A stretch of DNA of 64,000 nucleotides from positions 62,001 through 126,000 of the forward strand of contig JAESUZ010003887.1 of assembly GCA_017311185.1 (NCBI GenBank). Reading direction: 5' to 3'. Of this stretch, positions 33,701 through 43,944 are shown piece after piece. The stretch's first letter is position 1, and every line of letters starts with the position of its first letter. Both the position numbers and the translations under genes were made by a program. The DNA is from Proteles cristata cristata (taxonomy: Eukaryota; Chordata; Mammalia; Carnivora; Hyaenidae). The notes beneath the pieces are model-generated. The model did no database searches, had not been told where the DNA came from, and saw only the letters and a program-made list of their open reading frames with translations.

Positions 33701-33950
33701 GAGAAAGATGGGAGATGAGTCTGCAAAGGGAATTGGGAGCTTTTAATCTAACTTCATCTTACTCTTTGAGAGAGTTTGCTCTGTTCATAGATGTCTAATT
33801 TCCGTTGTTAAGGATTACCCATTTAAGAGGGGAACTTTTAAAATTTCATGAATTTGAGCAACCATAAAGCCAGTAACAATTATTATGACACCATTAATAT
33901 GTAAAGGGGCTTTTTGTTTTGGATAACAAGGAATAAATCATTTTATAAGT

Positions 33951-34122
33951 TATTTGTTGAAAAGGTAATATATACAACTTTGTTAAAAAATGATACAAAG
34001 ATATTTACAGTAAGATGCAACTCTTTTCCCAATGCTATTTGTTGAAAAGGTAGTATATACTCTTTGTTAAAAAAAAGATTAAAAAGGTATTTACAGAAAT
34101 ATGCAACTCTTTTCCCATTGCT
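33951..34122. repeat. 85-bp tandem duplication
   Basis: Copy one (33951-34035) and copy two (34036-34122) share TATTTGTTGAAAAGGTA, TTTGTTAAAAAA and ATGCAACTCTTTTCCCA in register. They differ by scattered substitutions and small gaps. The host sequence looks like an old LINE 3' UTR. Confidence 0.9.
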
Positions 34123-34380
34123 GTCTCCCCTACCTATGCCCTCCCCAAGGCAGTTACTATTAAGGGTTTCTTGTGTATGCTTCCAGAAATACTATAAGCA
34201 TGTTCAAACATACAGTCATCTATATTTACCACATAAAAGTTAAGCAAACAATATGTACTTTCCTTCATTTTGTCTTTTACACTTGGGTACAACTTTAAAA
34301 TTGACGTTCCTGTTTTTACATTTTACTCGGAGTGGCAAGCTATTAACTTTAAGTAGACTGTGAAAGATAAGATATACATA
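34123..34380 (-). repeat. Possible L1M 3'-UTR fragment
   Basis: GGGTTTCTTGTGTATGCTTCC, AAACATACAGTCATCTATAT and TTTTGTCTTTTACACTTGGG resemble antisense L1M UTR sequence. Confidence 0.4.
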
Positions 34381-34688
34381 TTATATTTCCTAGAGCAACT
34401 ATTGAAAAAAAACAATGTAAAGAGATGTAGTTTAAAAAGTCAATAGGCTAATTAAAATATATTACAAAAAATCAAATAGTGCAAACAAAGGGAAACAGAG
34501 GAACAAAAAATAGAAAAGAACAAAAAACTAATAAAATGGAAAGCCTAAATTCAATCATGTTGGTTGAACTACATTAAATGCAAATTATGCTAAATTATGT
34601 TAAATGTAAATGGTCTAAACTTAACCAGTTGTCAGATTGGACAACAGAACAACATCCCAATATATTCTGTTCCAAGAGACACGTTTTA

Positions 34689-34909
34689 TATATATATATT
34701 TTTTTAATGTTTTATTTCTTTCTAGGAGAGAGAGAGACAGAGTGAGCAGGGGAGGCTCAGAGAGAGAGGGAGTCACAGACTGAAACAGGCTCCAGGCTCT
34801 GAGCTGGCAGTCAGCACAGAGCCCGATGTGGGGCTTGAACCCACGAACCGCGAGATCATGACCTAAGCGAAAGTCGGACGCTTAACCGACTAAGCCACCC
34901 AGGTGCCCC
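34689..34909 (-). mobile_element. Can-SINE, young group
   Basis: The (TA)n/T-rich tail and TTTCTTTCTAGGAGAG are followed by an intact antisense body and head GCCACCCAGGTGCCCC. A perfect 17-bp duplication, CCAAGAGACACGTTTTA, lies at 34672-34688 and 34910-34926, inside L1 sequence. Confidence 0.95.
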
Positions 34910-34999
34910 CCAAGAGACACGTTTTAATATGAAAACACAAATTGGTAAAAAGTAAATGATGGAAAAGATACACCATTTAAACACCTATCACAAAGTGAC

Positions 35000-35715
35000 T
35001 GAAGTGATGTTAAATGGTGTAGCCATTATGGAAAACAGTACAGCAGTTGAGCAAAAAGTTAAAAATAGAATTACTATATGATCAAGCAATTCCACTTCTG
35101 GATATATATTCAAAAGAATTGAAAGCAGGGTCATGAAAAGATATTTGTACACTCATGTTCATAGCCACATTATTCATAATAGTTAAGAGGTGTAAGTAAC
35201 TCAAATGTCCATTGACAGATGAATGGGTAAGTAAAATGTGGTCTATACATACAATGGGAATATTATTCAATTGTAAAAAGGAAAGATATCCTAACATATG
35301 CTACAACATGGATGAACTTTGAGGACATCATGTTGAGTATAATAAGCTAATCGCACAAAAATAAATAGTGTATGGTATGATTCCACTTATATAAAGCATC
35401 TAGAGTAGTCAAAATCACAGAGACAGAAAGTGGAAGAGTGATTGCCAGGGGCTGAGGGGAGGAGGGAATGGGAGAGATGTTATTTAATGGGTATAAAGTT
35501 TCAGTTTTTCTTCTCTTCTCTTCTCTTCTCTTCTCTTCTCTTCTCTTCTCTTCTCTTCTCTTCTCTTCTCTTCTCTTCTCTTCTCTTTCTTTTACTTTTC
35601 TCCAGAAAAGATTCTGGAGATTCGTTGCAGCAACAGTGTGAATGTATTTAATATCACTGAATACTTTAAAATGGTTGGATAATAAATTTTATGTGTATTT
35701 TTACCACAATTAAAG
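35000..35715 (+). repeat. L1M 3' end nested in an older L1
   Basis: GTGTAGCCATTATGGAAAAC, GATCAAGCAATTCCACTTCTGG, CCACATTATTCATAATAGTTAAG and CCAGGGGCTGAGGGGAGGAG are in L1 ORF2-to-3' UTR order. GTATTTTTACCACAATTAAAG closes the element. AAGTGACTGAAGTG (about 34993) and AAGATAACTGAAGTG (about 35718) are a likely decayed target duplication. The flanking ORF2 resumes exactly after it. Confidence 0.75.
35508..35588. repeat. TTCTC pentanucleotide microsatellite
   Basis: About 15-16 nearly perfect TTCTC units sit within the nested L1 3' UTR. The purity suggests it is young and probably variable in length. Confidence 0.97.
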
Positions 35716-36085
35716 AAAAGATAACTGAAGTGGCTACATTAAAGTAAACTTCAGACTAAGGAAAGTCACCAGGGAGAAGAACATTACAGAGTGATAAAAA
35801 AAAAAGGGGGGGGGTGTCAGTTCACTGGAAGCCACAACAATTCTAAATTCTAAGTGCACTTAATGACGGAGCTTCAAAATACATTAAATGACAATTGGTG
35901 AAACTGGAGGGAGACAGAAAATATGCAATTATAGTTGGAAACTTCAGTATTCCTTTCTCAGTGACTGATACAAGTGGGCATGAAATCAGCAAGAGTGCAG
36001 AAGACCTAAACAACTCTAGCCACCAACTTGAACTCATGGACATTTACATTTACAGAATTTCTCACAGCAGAATGCATGTTCTTTT

Positions 36086-36297
36086 TTTTTTTTTTTTTTT
36101 TTTATTTCTAGGAGAAAGAGAGACAGCATGAGCAGGGGAGGGTCAGAAAAAGAGGGAGATACAGACTCCCAAATAGGCTCCAGGCTCTGAGCTGGCAGTC
36201 AGCACAGAGCCCGATGCGGTGCTCGAACCCACCAACTGCGAGATCATGACCTAAGCCAAAGTCGGATACTTAACCGACTAAGCCACCCAGGTGCCCC
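36086..36297 (-). mobile_element. Can-SINE, young group
   Basis: A long poly-T and TTTATTTCTAGGAGAAAG are followed by the body and head GCCACCCAGGTGCCCC. Target duplication GCATnTTCTTTT lies at 36074 and 36298 within the old L1. Confidence 0.94.
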
Positions 36298-36400
36298 GCA
36301 TATTCTTTTCAAAAGTGACATTCTTAGTGTGTAGCAAGTCCTCTCAACTTTCCCTTCTCCTCTGGCTCTACCTTCACATAAATATTTCTCTCTTCATACT

Positions 36401-37690
36401 TTTCTCTTTCTTTTCTTTACTCTTTTCTTCCTCCACCCCCATTCGTTTTCTCTTTCTCCCACTCTTCAATGACATATATTCTGTCCAACATTAATTTCAC
36501 AAAACTAGATGCTTCCTGTTCTTAATTTAAAAGCAAGTGAGTTGACTGTTTTACTTCTAAATAAAAAAAAAATAAACAATTGTAAATCAACTTGCTTTTT
36601 GCATTAGGCGGTCAGTTGATTTCTCCTCTTAAATTCTGGTCTTGGATATCTGCTATAAGTACATTAGGAGTTCACAGCAAGATCACTGGGACTGCAGTTA
36701 TTAGAGGAAGGAAAACTTCGCAGAGGAGGTGAAATTTGGAATTGGATAGAGTTTGGATTATGGTCCAAGGGAGCTTCTTTTTAGCTTATCTCTTTGTCTT
36801 CAAAGCATTGTAAATGGTCTGGCTGTCCACATGGAGTCAAATGAGGAGGACACACAAATGTGGGCATCCATCTTCTCTCCATTGTGCCTTTCTCTCCCCC
36901 CTCCTCCAGTTTGAGGATAATCTTTTCTTTCCTCCTAAATGCCTTTCCCCCCTTTGATTGTCAGAGCCAGGACTGTGGCTCTGTTCTTCTGTGATAACTG
37001 TAGGTTTTCTCCTCCTGGGACTCTTCATTTTGCCCTAATTGCTTCACATTGTCCGGCTGGGGTTTGCAATTAGTTTTGCCACTTCTCTTGGGGCCTGCCA
37101 GCTCGTTATTGGTTTGTCTCTGGATTCCCTGAACCCTCTGCTACACTGTCTTGCTAGCCTTGAACCAGAACCCTGTGTGCAACCTGGCTGCATGCTGCCT
37201 GGTTCCTGATGACCCCTGGGAGCCTCTTCCTGTTTCTGTGTCTCACTAGACGAGTGCTGATTCCCTTTTGGAGAGTAAGCGGCTGCCCACGGTACCTGGG
37301 AAAAGTGGAAGAAAGTGTGGATTCTGTGTAGGTGCTCACACCGTGTGTGCATCGGATGCTTGCACCTATGGAGGTGTGTGTGTGCCAAAAGACCGCGTGC
37401 TTATGAAGTGGTCTGTGTGAGCAGCCTAGACCAGCAGTATGTGCCTGGTGGTGAAAATGAAGGGAACTGCAGACTACCTGGAGTCCTGGAGCCAGCCCAC
37501 CACCTCCTGTGATTTCCCATATGTTTGTTGGGTTCACATGGATTCTGAATTATGGTTTGAAGGGATTCGGTTTCTTCTCCACGGGGGCCTGAAGTTATGC
37601 CATTTGGCATTTTTTAATTTGTGTTAAACATTGTCCTTTATAGACTTCCCCTTAAGAATGCAAAATCTACTGGAAAGAGGCACCCAGGGC
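36401..37690. other. Mostly unique non-coding stretch
   Basis: No gene is supported. Overlapping minus-strand frames (37044-37537) and a plus frame (37315-37512) lack domains and compete with each other. Confidence 0.4.
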
Positions 37691-37694
37691 CAGA

Positions 37695-37850
37695 AAGATG
37701 GGAGATTGTATAATTAATCTCCTTTACAGTTTTACAGATGAGGAAAGTGACATGCCAGCAAGGTTACCAAGGTCACTTGGCATGTGGATGGCACAGTTGG
37801 GATTTGAACCCAGGCCTTTTGACCCCTGGTCCAGCATGCATCACAAACCT
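37695..37850 (-). repeat. MIR fragment
   Basis: CCTTTACAGTTTTACAGATGAGGAAAGTG-type core, CCAAGGTCACTTGGCATGTGG and GCACAGTTGGGATTTGAACCC are a clear antisense MIR. Confidence 0.75.
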
Positions 37851-38021
37851 GGATCACAGGACACCACCCATGGGCCCTTCACAATGTGCCATAAAGGCTT
37901 CCTTACCTATCAAGGCCATTTTTAAGAACATGGCAGACAAGACCAATTGGAACAAGACATGGTGACGATAAATTTGGATGATTCCATAACTTGGGATATT
38001 GTTTTTTCCTCTAGAACAGTG

Positions 38022-38054
38022 TTTTTTTTTTTTTCAAATAGTTTATTGTCAAAT
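38022..38054 (-). mobile_element. Minimal L1 insertion (33 bp)
   Basis: A run of T is followed by CAAATAGTTTATTGTCAAAT, the same terminal sequence as the long L1 at 61281. It is flanked by a perfect 10-bp duplication TAGAACAGTG at 38012-38021 and 38055-38064. It therefore looks like a retrotransposition that copied only about 20 nt of L1 plus poly-A. Confidence 0.8.
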
Positions 38055-38059
38055 TAGAA

Positions 38060-38643
38060 CAGTGGTGTTTAATAGGAGTCTAACATGAGCCAGACATTCG
38101 AGTCACATAAGCAATTTAAAATTTTTAGTAGCCACATTAAACAAAAGGAAAAAGAAGGTAGAATTAATTTAAAAAAAATTTGTTTTTAATGTTTTATTTA
38201 TTTCTAGGCAAGAGAGAGAGACAACATGAACAGGGAAGGGTCAAAGAGAGGGAGACACAGACTTCGAAATAGGCTCCAGGCTCCGAGCTGGCAGTCAGCA
38301 CAGAGCCCGACGTGGGGCTCGAACCCACGAACCGCGAGATCATGACCTAAGCGAAAGTCGGACGCTTAACCGACTAAGCCACCCAGGCGCCCCTGGTAGA
38401 ATTAATTTTAATAATATACTCAACTAAATGTTTAGAAAAGCCAATATTGTAAAAAATGCTATCCTTTCAACCTGTACTCTGTTTAAAAGTTATTAATAAG
38501 ATCTATTTACATGTGTTGTTTTAAACTAAGTGTTTGAAATCTAGTGAATACTTTCCACTTTCAGTTCATCTCAGTTTGGACTAGCCACCTCAAGGGTTCA
38601 ATAGCCACATGTGGCCAGTGGCCCCCCAGTTGGACAGCACTGC
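38060..38643. repeat. hAT-type non-autonomous DNA transposon, SINE inside
   Basis: The left end CAGTGGTGTTTAATAGG and right end TTGGACAGCACTG are inverted copies of each other. The inner parts carry AGCCACATTAAAC and AATAGCCACATGTGGCC. An 8-bp target duplication of NTCTAGAN type is suggested by CTCTAGAA (before the mini-L1, left) and CCCTAGAG (right). A SINE at 38173-38394 interrupts it. It is a MER-type hAT-Charlie element; the subfamily is not assigned. Confidence 0.7.
38173..38394 (-). mobile_element. Can-SINE, young group
   Basis: The tail AATGTTTTATTTATTTCTAGG is followed by the body and head GCCACCCAGGCGCCCC. Perfect duplication GGTAGAATTAATTT lies at 38157 and 38395. Confidence 0.95.
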
Positions 38644-38659
38644 CCTAGAGCCTCCCTAT

Positions 38660-39295
38660 TCAAAGCCCAGAATTCTGCACCCTTGTTCTGAGCAAGGCAC
38701 TATCTCCACACACTGTTTTTCTTCAGACCCAATGTCCAGAGGACCATAGACATCTTAGGAGCTGGGGGCTTTCCAAGGGATTTCATGTTATATTTATTCC
38801 ATAGAGTCCTCAGAGACATAGATGGGAATGTGCTGGGGAGGACATGGCAGGTGTCTGAGGCGTTTGCTTTCAATCACCTGCCTTGCTGTAATGCGGGTGT
38901 CATGACAAACATTTGCAGATTACTTTATCAAATGTTAAACTAAACTAACCCCCACAAAAAGGCAAACAGCTTAAAGATATCCCTACAAAGAAATCACAGA
39001 TTCAATATATACCTGTAGTGCAAGTGCACATGGGCACGGGGAAACACAAGCCAGTATTTTCTTTCTCCCAAGACAGCTATGTGAAGGGATTAAAGCACTG
39101 GTGATGGGTCCAGACTTCGAATTTCAGAATTACTAAGAAGACACCTGAAATGTGAATATATGTCCACTGTCATTAACAAAGAACTTCATCCTAAGTGTAT
39201 TTTATGTCTTGGGATATTAGCATGTGATATTTCCAGTGTTTGGCATACGTTTTATCATGTATGCAGTTCATTTGTTCCACGGTATGTGAACATAA
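38660..39295. other. Unique non-coding stretch
   Basis: No gene or named repeat is recognised in this stretch. Confidence 0.45.
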
Positions 39296-39316
39296 TTCAG
39301 AAATACAGACTTTTAA

Positions 39317-39502
39317 AAAACTGTTTTATTTACTTTTGAGAGAACTCAAGTGGGAGAGGGCCAGAGGGAGAGGAACAGAGGATCCGAAGAGGGCTTTGCA
39401 CTGATAGCAGTGAGCCTGAAGTGCGGCTGAAACTCACAAACCGTGTGATCATGACCTGAGATGAAGTCAGACGCTCAAATGACTGAGCCACCAAGCGCCC
39501 CC
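39317..39502 (-). mobile_element. Can-SINE (SINEC), left arm of an inverted pair
   Basis: The tail TGTTTTATTTACTTTTGAGAG is followed by the antisense body and head GAGCCACCAAGCGCCCC. Duplication CAGAAATACAnACTTT lies at 39298 and 39503. Confidence 0.92.
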
Positions 39503-39533
39503 CAGAAATACAAACTTTAAAAACCTAAGTCTG

Positions 39534-39744
39534 GGCGCCTGGGTGGCTCAGTCGGTTAAGCATCCAACTTTGGCTCAGGTCATGATCTTACGACTGGTGA
39601 GTTTGAGCTCCACATCTGTCTCTGTGCTAAGAGCTCAGAGCTTGGAGTCTGCTTCAGATTCTAAGTCTCTCTTTCTCTCTGCTTCTTCTCCGCTCATGCT
39701 GTCTCTCTTTCTCTCAAAAATAAACATTAAAAAAAAAAAAAAAG
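39534..39744 (+). mobile_element. Can-SINE (SINEC), right arm of an inverted pair
   Basis: The head GGGCGCCTGGGTGGCTCAGTC is followed by a body and a CTCAAAAATAAACATT plus poly-A tail. It lies about 30 bp from an antisense SINE. Confidence 0.94.
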
Positions 39745-39774
39745 AAACAGCAACCGAAAAATCCACATAAGTCA

Positions 39775-39985
39775 GATCAGGTCATTCCTCTGCTCAAAAC
39801 CCTGCAATGATTTTCCATCAGACTCTGGAAAGCCCCAGGACCTTATGATGACCACGGACCCTCACCCTTCACACCTGCTCCATCAGAACCTGATGCCACC
39901 CACATTTCTTGACTCTCATTCCCATTTTCTCTGCTCCAGCCACACTGGCCTCCTTGCTGTTTACCATTTTTGTTGAATCTACAAC
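39775..39985 (+). repeat. L2 fragment
   Basis: AGGTCATTCCTCTGCTCAAAAC, CTGCAATGATTTTCCATCAG and CTCTGCTCCAGCCACACTGG form a clear run of L2 3' sequence in order. Confidence 0.75.
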
Positions 39986-40016
39986 AACAAAAGACATTAA
40001 ACTTTACACATTTTTT

Positions 40017-40228
40017 AAAAAAATATTTTTATTTATTTCTAGGATAGAGAAAGACAGCGTGAACAGGGGAGGGTCAGAGAGAGAGGGAGATACAGACTCT
40101 GAAACGGGCTCCAGGCTCTGAGCTGGCAGTCAGCACAGAGCCCGACGCGGGGCTCGAACCCACGAACCGCGAGATCATGACCTAAGCGAAAGTCGGACGC
40201 TTAACCGACTAAGCCACTCAGGCGCCCC
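40017..40228 (-). mobile_element. Can-SINE, young group
   Basis: ATTTATTTCTAGGATAGAG tail, full antisense body and head GCCACTCAGGCGCCCC. Target duplication TACACATTTTT lies at 40005 and 40229. Confidence 0.95.
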
Positions 40229-40399
40229 TACACATTTTTCAAAAACATTTTATAACAGGAGTCATACTGTGCAAATTCTTCTGCTAGTCTCTTGGTCAAT
40301 TTTATATTCCTAACATTTGCTCATGACATGGTTTATAGCTATAGGTTATTCATTTTTATTACTGTGTGGTATCCCACTGTATAATTATGCCATAATCTT

Positions 40400-40618
40400 T
40401 TTTTTTTTTTCTAGGACAGAGAGAGAGAGAGAGAGGGAGAGACAGCGTGAGCAGGGGAGGGTCAGAGAGAGAGGGAGTCACAGACTCTGAAACAGGCTCC
40501 AGGCTCTGAGCTGGCAGTCAGCAGAGAGCCCGACGCGGGGCTCGAACCCACGAACCTCGAGATCATGACCTAAGCGAAAGTCGGACGCTTAACCAACTAA
40601 GCCACCCAGGCGCCCCCC
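40400..40618 (-). mobile_element. Can-SINE, young group
   Basis: A poly-T and CTAGGACAGAGAGAG tail is followed by the body and head GCCACCCAGGCGCCCCCC. A perfect 18-bp duplication TAATTATGCCATAATCTT lies at 40382-40399 and 40619-40636. Confidence 0.96.
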
Positions 40619-41090
40619 TAATTATGCCATAATCTTAAGAACACCTTCTTGCTGTTGCTTTGAAGTTTTTTTTTTTTCCTGTTCAAACAGGGCCGTTGTA
40701 AACATTTTGTCAGGAGTCCTGGAGTACAGGGACCTGCCCAGGGTTCATAGGTGCGACATCATCTACATGTCTTTCCACATTCAGTGTCCTTATGTGATGT
40801 GACTTAATCATGTGTGATGTGGACCAATGAAATACAAATGTGAAAGAGTGGGTATTGTTTCTATACAACCGAAATGGAATGCCCCAGAAAGACACACAGG
40901 ATGCTGATGCATGAAGAGGTTTGAGCAAGCCGACATCAGTGAAATGTTGCTTGTTGGTCACAGATGTGTGTCTCCTCAAGACTGATATGGTAGAGACCAT
41001 GGTGGGCCCATCTTTGTGCCTGTGTTCCAGCCCAAGGCCTAAGACAGAGTAAGAGTTAATGAATGTACGTTGATCAAAAGATGGCTGAAC

Positions 41091-41295
41091 AGGGTCACCT
41101 GGGTGGCTCAGTTGGTTAAGTGTCAGATTTTGGCTTAGGTCATAATCTCTCAGTCTGTGGGTTTAAGCCCCGCGTGCGGCTCTGTGCTGAGACCTCAGAG
41201 CCTGCGGCCTGCTTCACATTCTGTGTCTCTCTCTCTCTGCCCCTCCCCTTCTCATACTCTCTCTCTCTCAAAAGTAAATAAACATTAAAAAAAAA
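41091..41295 (+). mobile_element. Can-SINE (SINEC)
   Basis: The head GGTCACCTGGGTGGCTCAG is followed by a body and a CTCAAAAGTAAATAAACATT tail. Target duplication AAAAGATGnCnGAA lies at 41077 and about 41295. Confidence 0.93.
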
Positions 41296-41299
41296 AAAG

Positions 41300-42040
41300 A
41301 TGACCGAATGAATAACTGTTTAGGCTTTAAAAACAGAAAAAAGGCCTCCCTACAGGTTACTTATGCAAACAAATTGCAGGAAAAGTAGGTGTGGGGGAAA
41401 CAACTGTAAAAGATTGGGAACGACCTATAAACATCTTGAAGGATTCTGCACTTGGAGTGCTATAGCAAGTGTCCTTAAATCCTAACTCCAATTTAAAGGA
41501 AAAGAAACTGGCAGATCATAGTCATACATGATGGATGTGGTTTAAGTATGACAGATGATGCGGAACTTCAGCCAGCAGACCCACACTCTAAGAAAAGGGC
41601 CTGGCTCCACATTAAAGTAGAGGAGAATTAGCACGTTTGTATGTTTTAAGACAAAAAATTTAGTAAAGGATGTGTGTCAGCTGGTCTCAGAAGGAAAAAA
41701 TGGCATTCTCGGATGAGGTACTTTAAAGAGAGTTTAAGAAAAGGACCTTGTAGAACTGAGAGCAGACAGAAGGGGCTCCAGGAGAAAGAGAGGACCACAG
41801 ATGAGGGGAGCCAGAGTTCCTTCTGACAGCAGCTGGGCTTGGGGCTGAGAGAAAGCACTGGGGGATAAATACTCTGGCCTCTCACTTTTCTCTCTCCTAG
41901 TCTCCTACCAGTGTCAAGCCCATCATGGGAGCAGAAAACAAAGGAGCCAGTTGATATAGTCTATGCAGTTGAAACCCCCCGGGTAAAGAGCCGATGGGGA
42001 GTAGATGTGGGGCAAATGGAAGATGCCCAGCAAGGTACCC
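41300..42040. other. Unique non-coding stretch
   Basis: No gene or named repeat is recognised in this stretch. Confidence 0.45.
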
Positions 42041-42044
42041 TTTG

Positions 42045-42275
42045 TTAATGATTCTCTACTTGGATATTTTTGATTTTCTGATAAACTCTGAGTCCCCAGT
42101 CCAGCCAGATTGGAGGGCTTCTATTTTGTGTGTTTCCAGGTTTACTTCCTCCACTAGATGATGAATATCTAGAGTCAGGGGCTCAGTCATGGACATTGTT
42201 GGATCTCCAAGCCTGGCTTTGGGGTTGGCATGTGGAAGATGCTCAATAATCCAATGAATGAATGTTGGTGACACT
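42045..42275 (+). repeat. L2 fragment
   Basis: TTACTTCCTCCACTAGATGATG, GGATCTCCAAGCCTGGCTTTG and the hallmark GGAAGATGCTCAATAATCC with AATGAATGAATG fit the L2 3' end. Confidence 0.65.
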
Positions 42276-42314
42276 GTAAGAAAATGATTTGTCAAACAAT
42301 CAGCAATCTCTGTG

Positions 42315-42560
42315 CTTCTTCATTTATTTAACAAATATTTATTGAATGACTATTATGTGCCAGGAGCTACCCTAACCAAAGACACAATGGACACCAGAGC
42401 TACAGTCTAGGATGGAAAACAGTCACCAAATTATTTTATTCATTTGACAAACATTTATTGAACAACAAGTATATGCTAGGCACTGTCCCAGGTTCTGGGA
42501 CTTAAACAATAAACAAGAGGAGATTCTGCCTTCATCGACCTTACACTTGAGTGGGCATAT
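42315..42560 (-). repeat. Two adjacent L2 3' ends
   Basis: The antisense hallmark occurs twice. It appears as ATTTAACAAATATTTATTGAATG...ATGTGCCAGGAGCTACC (42324-42380). It appears again as CATTTGACAAACATTTATTG...GCTAGGCACTGTCCC (42442-42490). Confidence 0.75.
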
Positions 42561-43640
42561 TCTGCACTATGGTATCCATCTTTAAAGCTGAAGGTAGGCA
42601 ATGGGGCATTACTTCTTAAGAAGCAAATTATGTCTGTGGTTTCTGATAGGTGAGAGGCAAGCAGGATGCCACTCTAGGTCATGGAAAGTCAATCTGCTGG
42701 GCCGGATGAAAGCCAGGGCTTCGGGTGAATGTCCTTACAGGGCAAGAGTGTCCTTGTTAACTACATCTGATCCTCTGGCACTGGATGATTGGGGTGGTTT
42801 CCAAGTAAGAATATCTGAGCTCTTCACACTTCTCCAATAACAGGGCTTTACATGGTAGGTCTTCAATTAATTTCTGTAGAATTAAGTTGATTCATACCAA
42901 CTTTTTGGTGGATGTTGACTCCCCAGAAGCTGGGCTTGGGCGATGAAGGACTTGCTGGCACCTCAGTAGAGCCCTGGCAGCAGAATGGGGATAACATTGT
43001 CTTGTTTAGATGCTTGGGATTGTTTTAGAGCATGTGTCACTTGGCTCTGTATGTAAGAGCCAGCCCTTTCTGGAAAGCTAAAGAGTGAATCAAACCTAGC
43101 TTCTTATCACATTAATACTCCCCTAAACTCCTACACTCGCAAGCCTTGGGAGTCTGTATTCCTCTCATGTCTAAGTATCAAACTGCTGGGAAAATGGTAT
43201 TTCTCAGGAAATGAAAGGCTGGCTTCTGGTCACACAATCCTCCCATCTTAGTGTGAGGCCATGAAGATTCAGCTGGATGGAATGGTCTTTCAGGGTCCCT
43301 TTCAGCTGGGTCACTCCCTCTTTGAGAACTTTTTCATTCTCCCAGGATTTGGCTTCTGTGGTTAGGCTGCTCCCTCTGACTGGTCCATCTCTGGCCACTA
43401 AATGAGCTGCTGTGAATCAGCAGGATTCACCTTCACATTGGTCTTTGCAGACAGCTGCCTACCCAGTGTGATTTTGCAGGCTCCCTGGAAGGGACTTTTC
43501 TCCCTACGCATGTCCCAAAATACCTTCTCTAATCAGCCTTTTGATGTTTGGGATTGCTTTCCTGCGGACAAAGGCTTCCATTCCATTCCACAATGAAGGA
43601 CTGAAAATAGAAATGAATGCACATGTGTTTGGCATTGCTC
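42561..43640. other. Unique non-coding stretch
   Basis: No gene or named repeat is recognised in this stretch. Confidence 0.45.
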
Positions 43641-43644
43641 ACAA

Positions 43645-43790
43645 CAAACTGTTCTTGGCCTCCTTGCTGCCGCTCCGCTCACGCTGTCCCCTCTGCCAGG
43701 AACATCCTTCCCCGTGCCCTTATTTCCCTTATACCCATTCCTTAAGAATCAGTTGAAACATTTCTTGCCTGAGGGCATGTTGTAATTGTC
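43645..43790 (+). repeat. L2 fragment
   Basis: CTTGGCCTCCTTGCTGCCGC, CCTCTGCCAGGAACATCCTTCC and CCATTCCTTAAGAATCAGTTG are L2 3' sequence. Confidence 0.65.
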
Positions 43791-43834
43791 TTGATTACAA
43801 GGAACAGACTTACTGGAGCTAGCTGAAAATAGAG

Positions 43835-43860
43835 GCTAGTTGGGGGGTTGGGGGGGGAAA
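43835..43860. repeat. G-rich run
   Basis: GTTGGGGGGTTGGGGGGGGAA holds two long G tracts. Alone it is not enough to predict a stable quadruplex. Confidence 0.6.
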
Positions 43861-43944
43861 GATAAAAGTGCATAAAGGGTGAACTTGATATCCAAGAATA
43901 AGGGGCCTGAGCCTCTACTTCTACAGCTTGTCTCCCCCACCTAG

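Larger units (their letters stand above)
34385..36400 (+). repeat. Old L1 ORF2 fragment, broken by three insertions
   Basis: Sense L1 ORF2 pieces are recognised. At 34600-34690 there is CAGATTGGACAACAGAACAAC, then TCCAAGAGACACGTTTTA. At 35716-36080 there is CTGAAGTGGCTACATTAAAG, then GACGGAGCTTCAAAATACAT and ATTATAGTTGGAAACTTCAG. CTCATGGACATTTACATTTAC precedes 36080, and the sequence resumes after 36298. These are collinear parts of the endonuclease/RT-linker coding region. No open frame remains. A SINE (34690), a second L1 end (34995) and a SINE (36086) interrupt it. The right edge beyond 36320 is uncertain. Confidence 0.75.
39986..40740 (-). repeat. L1M 3'-UTR fragment with two SINEs
   Basis: CTTGGTCAATTTTATATTCC, GGTTATTCATTTTTATTACTG and GTGGTATCCCACTGTATAAT, then GGGCCGTTGTAAACATTTTG, follow antisense L1M order outside the two SINEs at 40017-40228 and 40400-40618. 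Confidence 0.55.
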
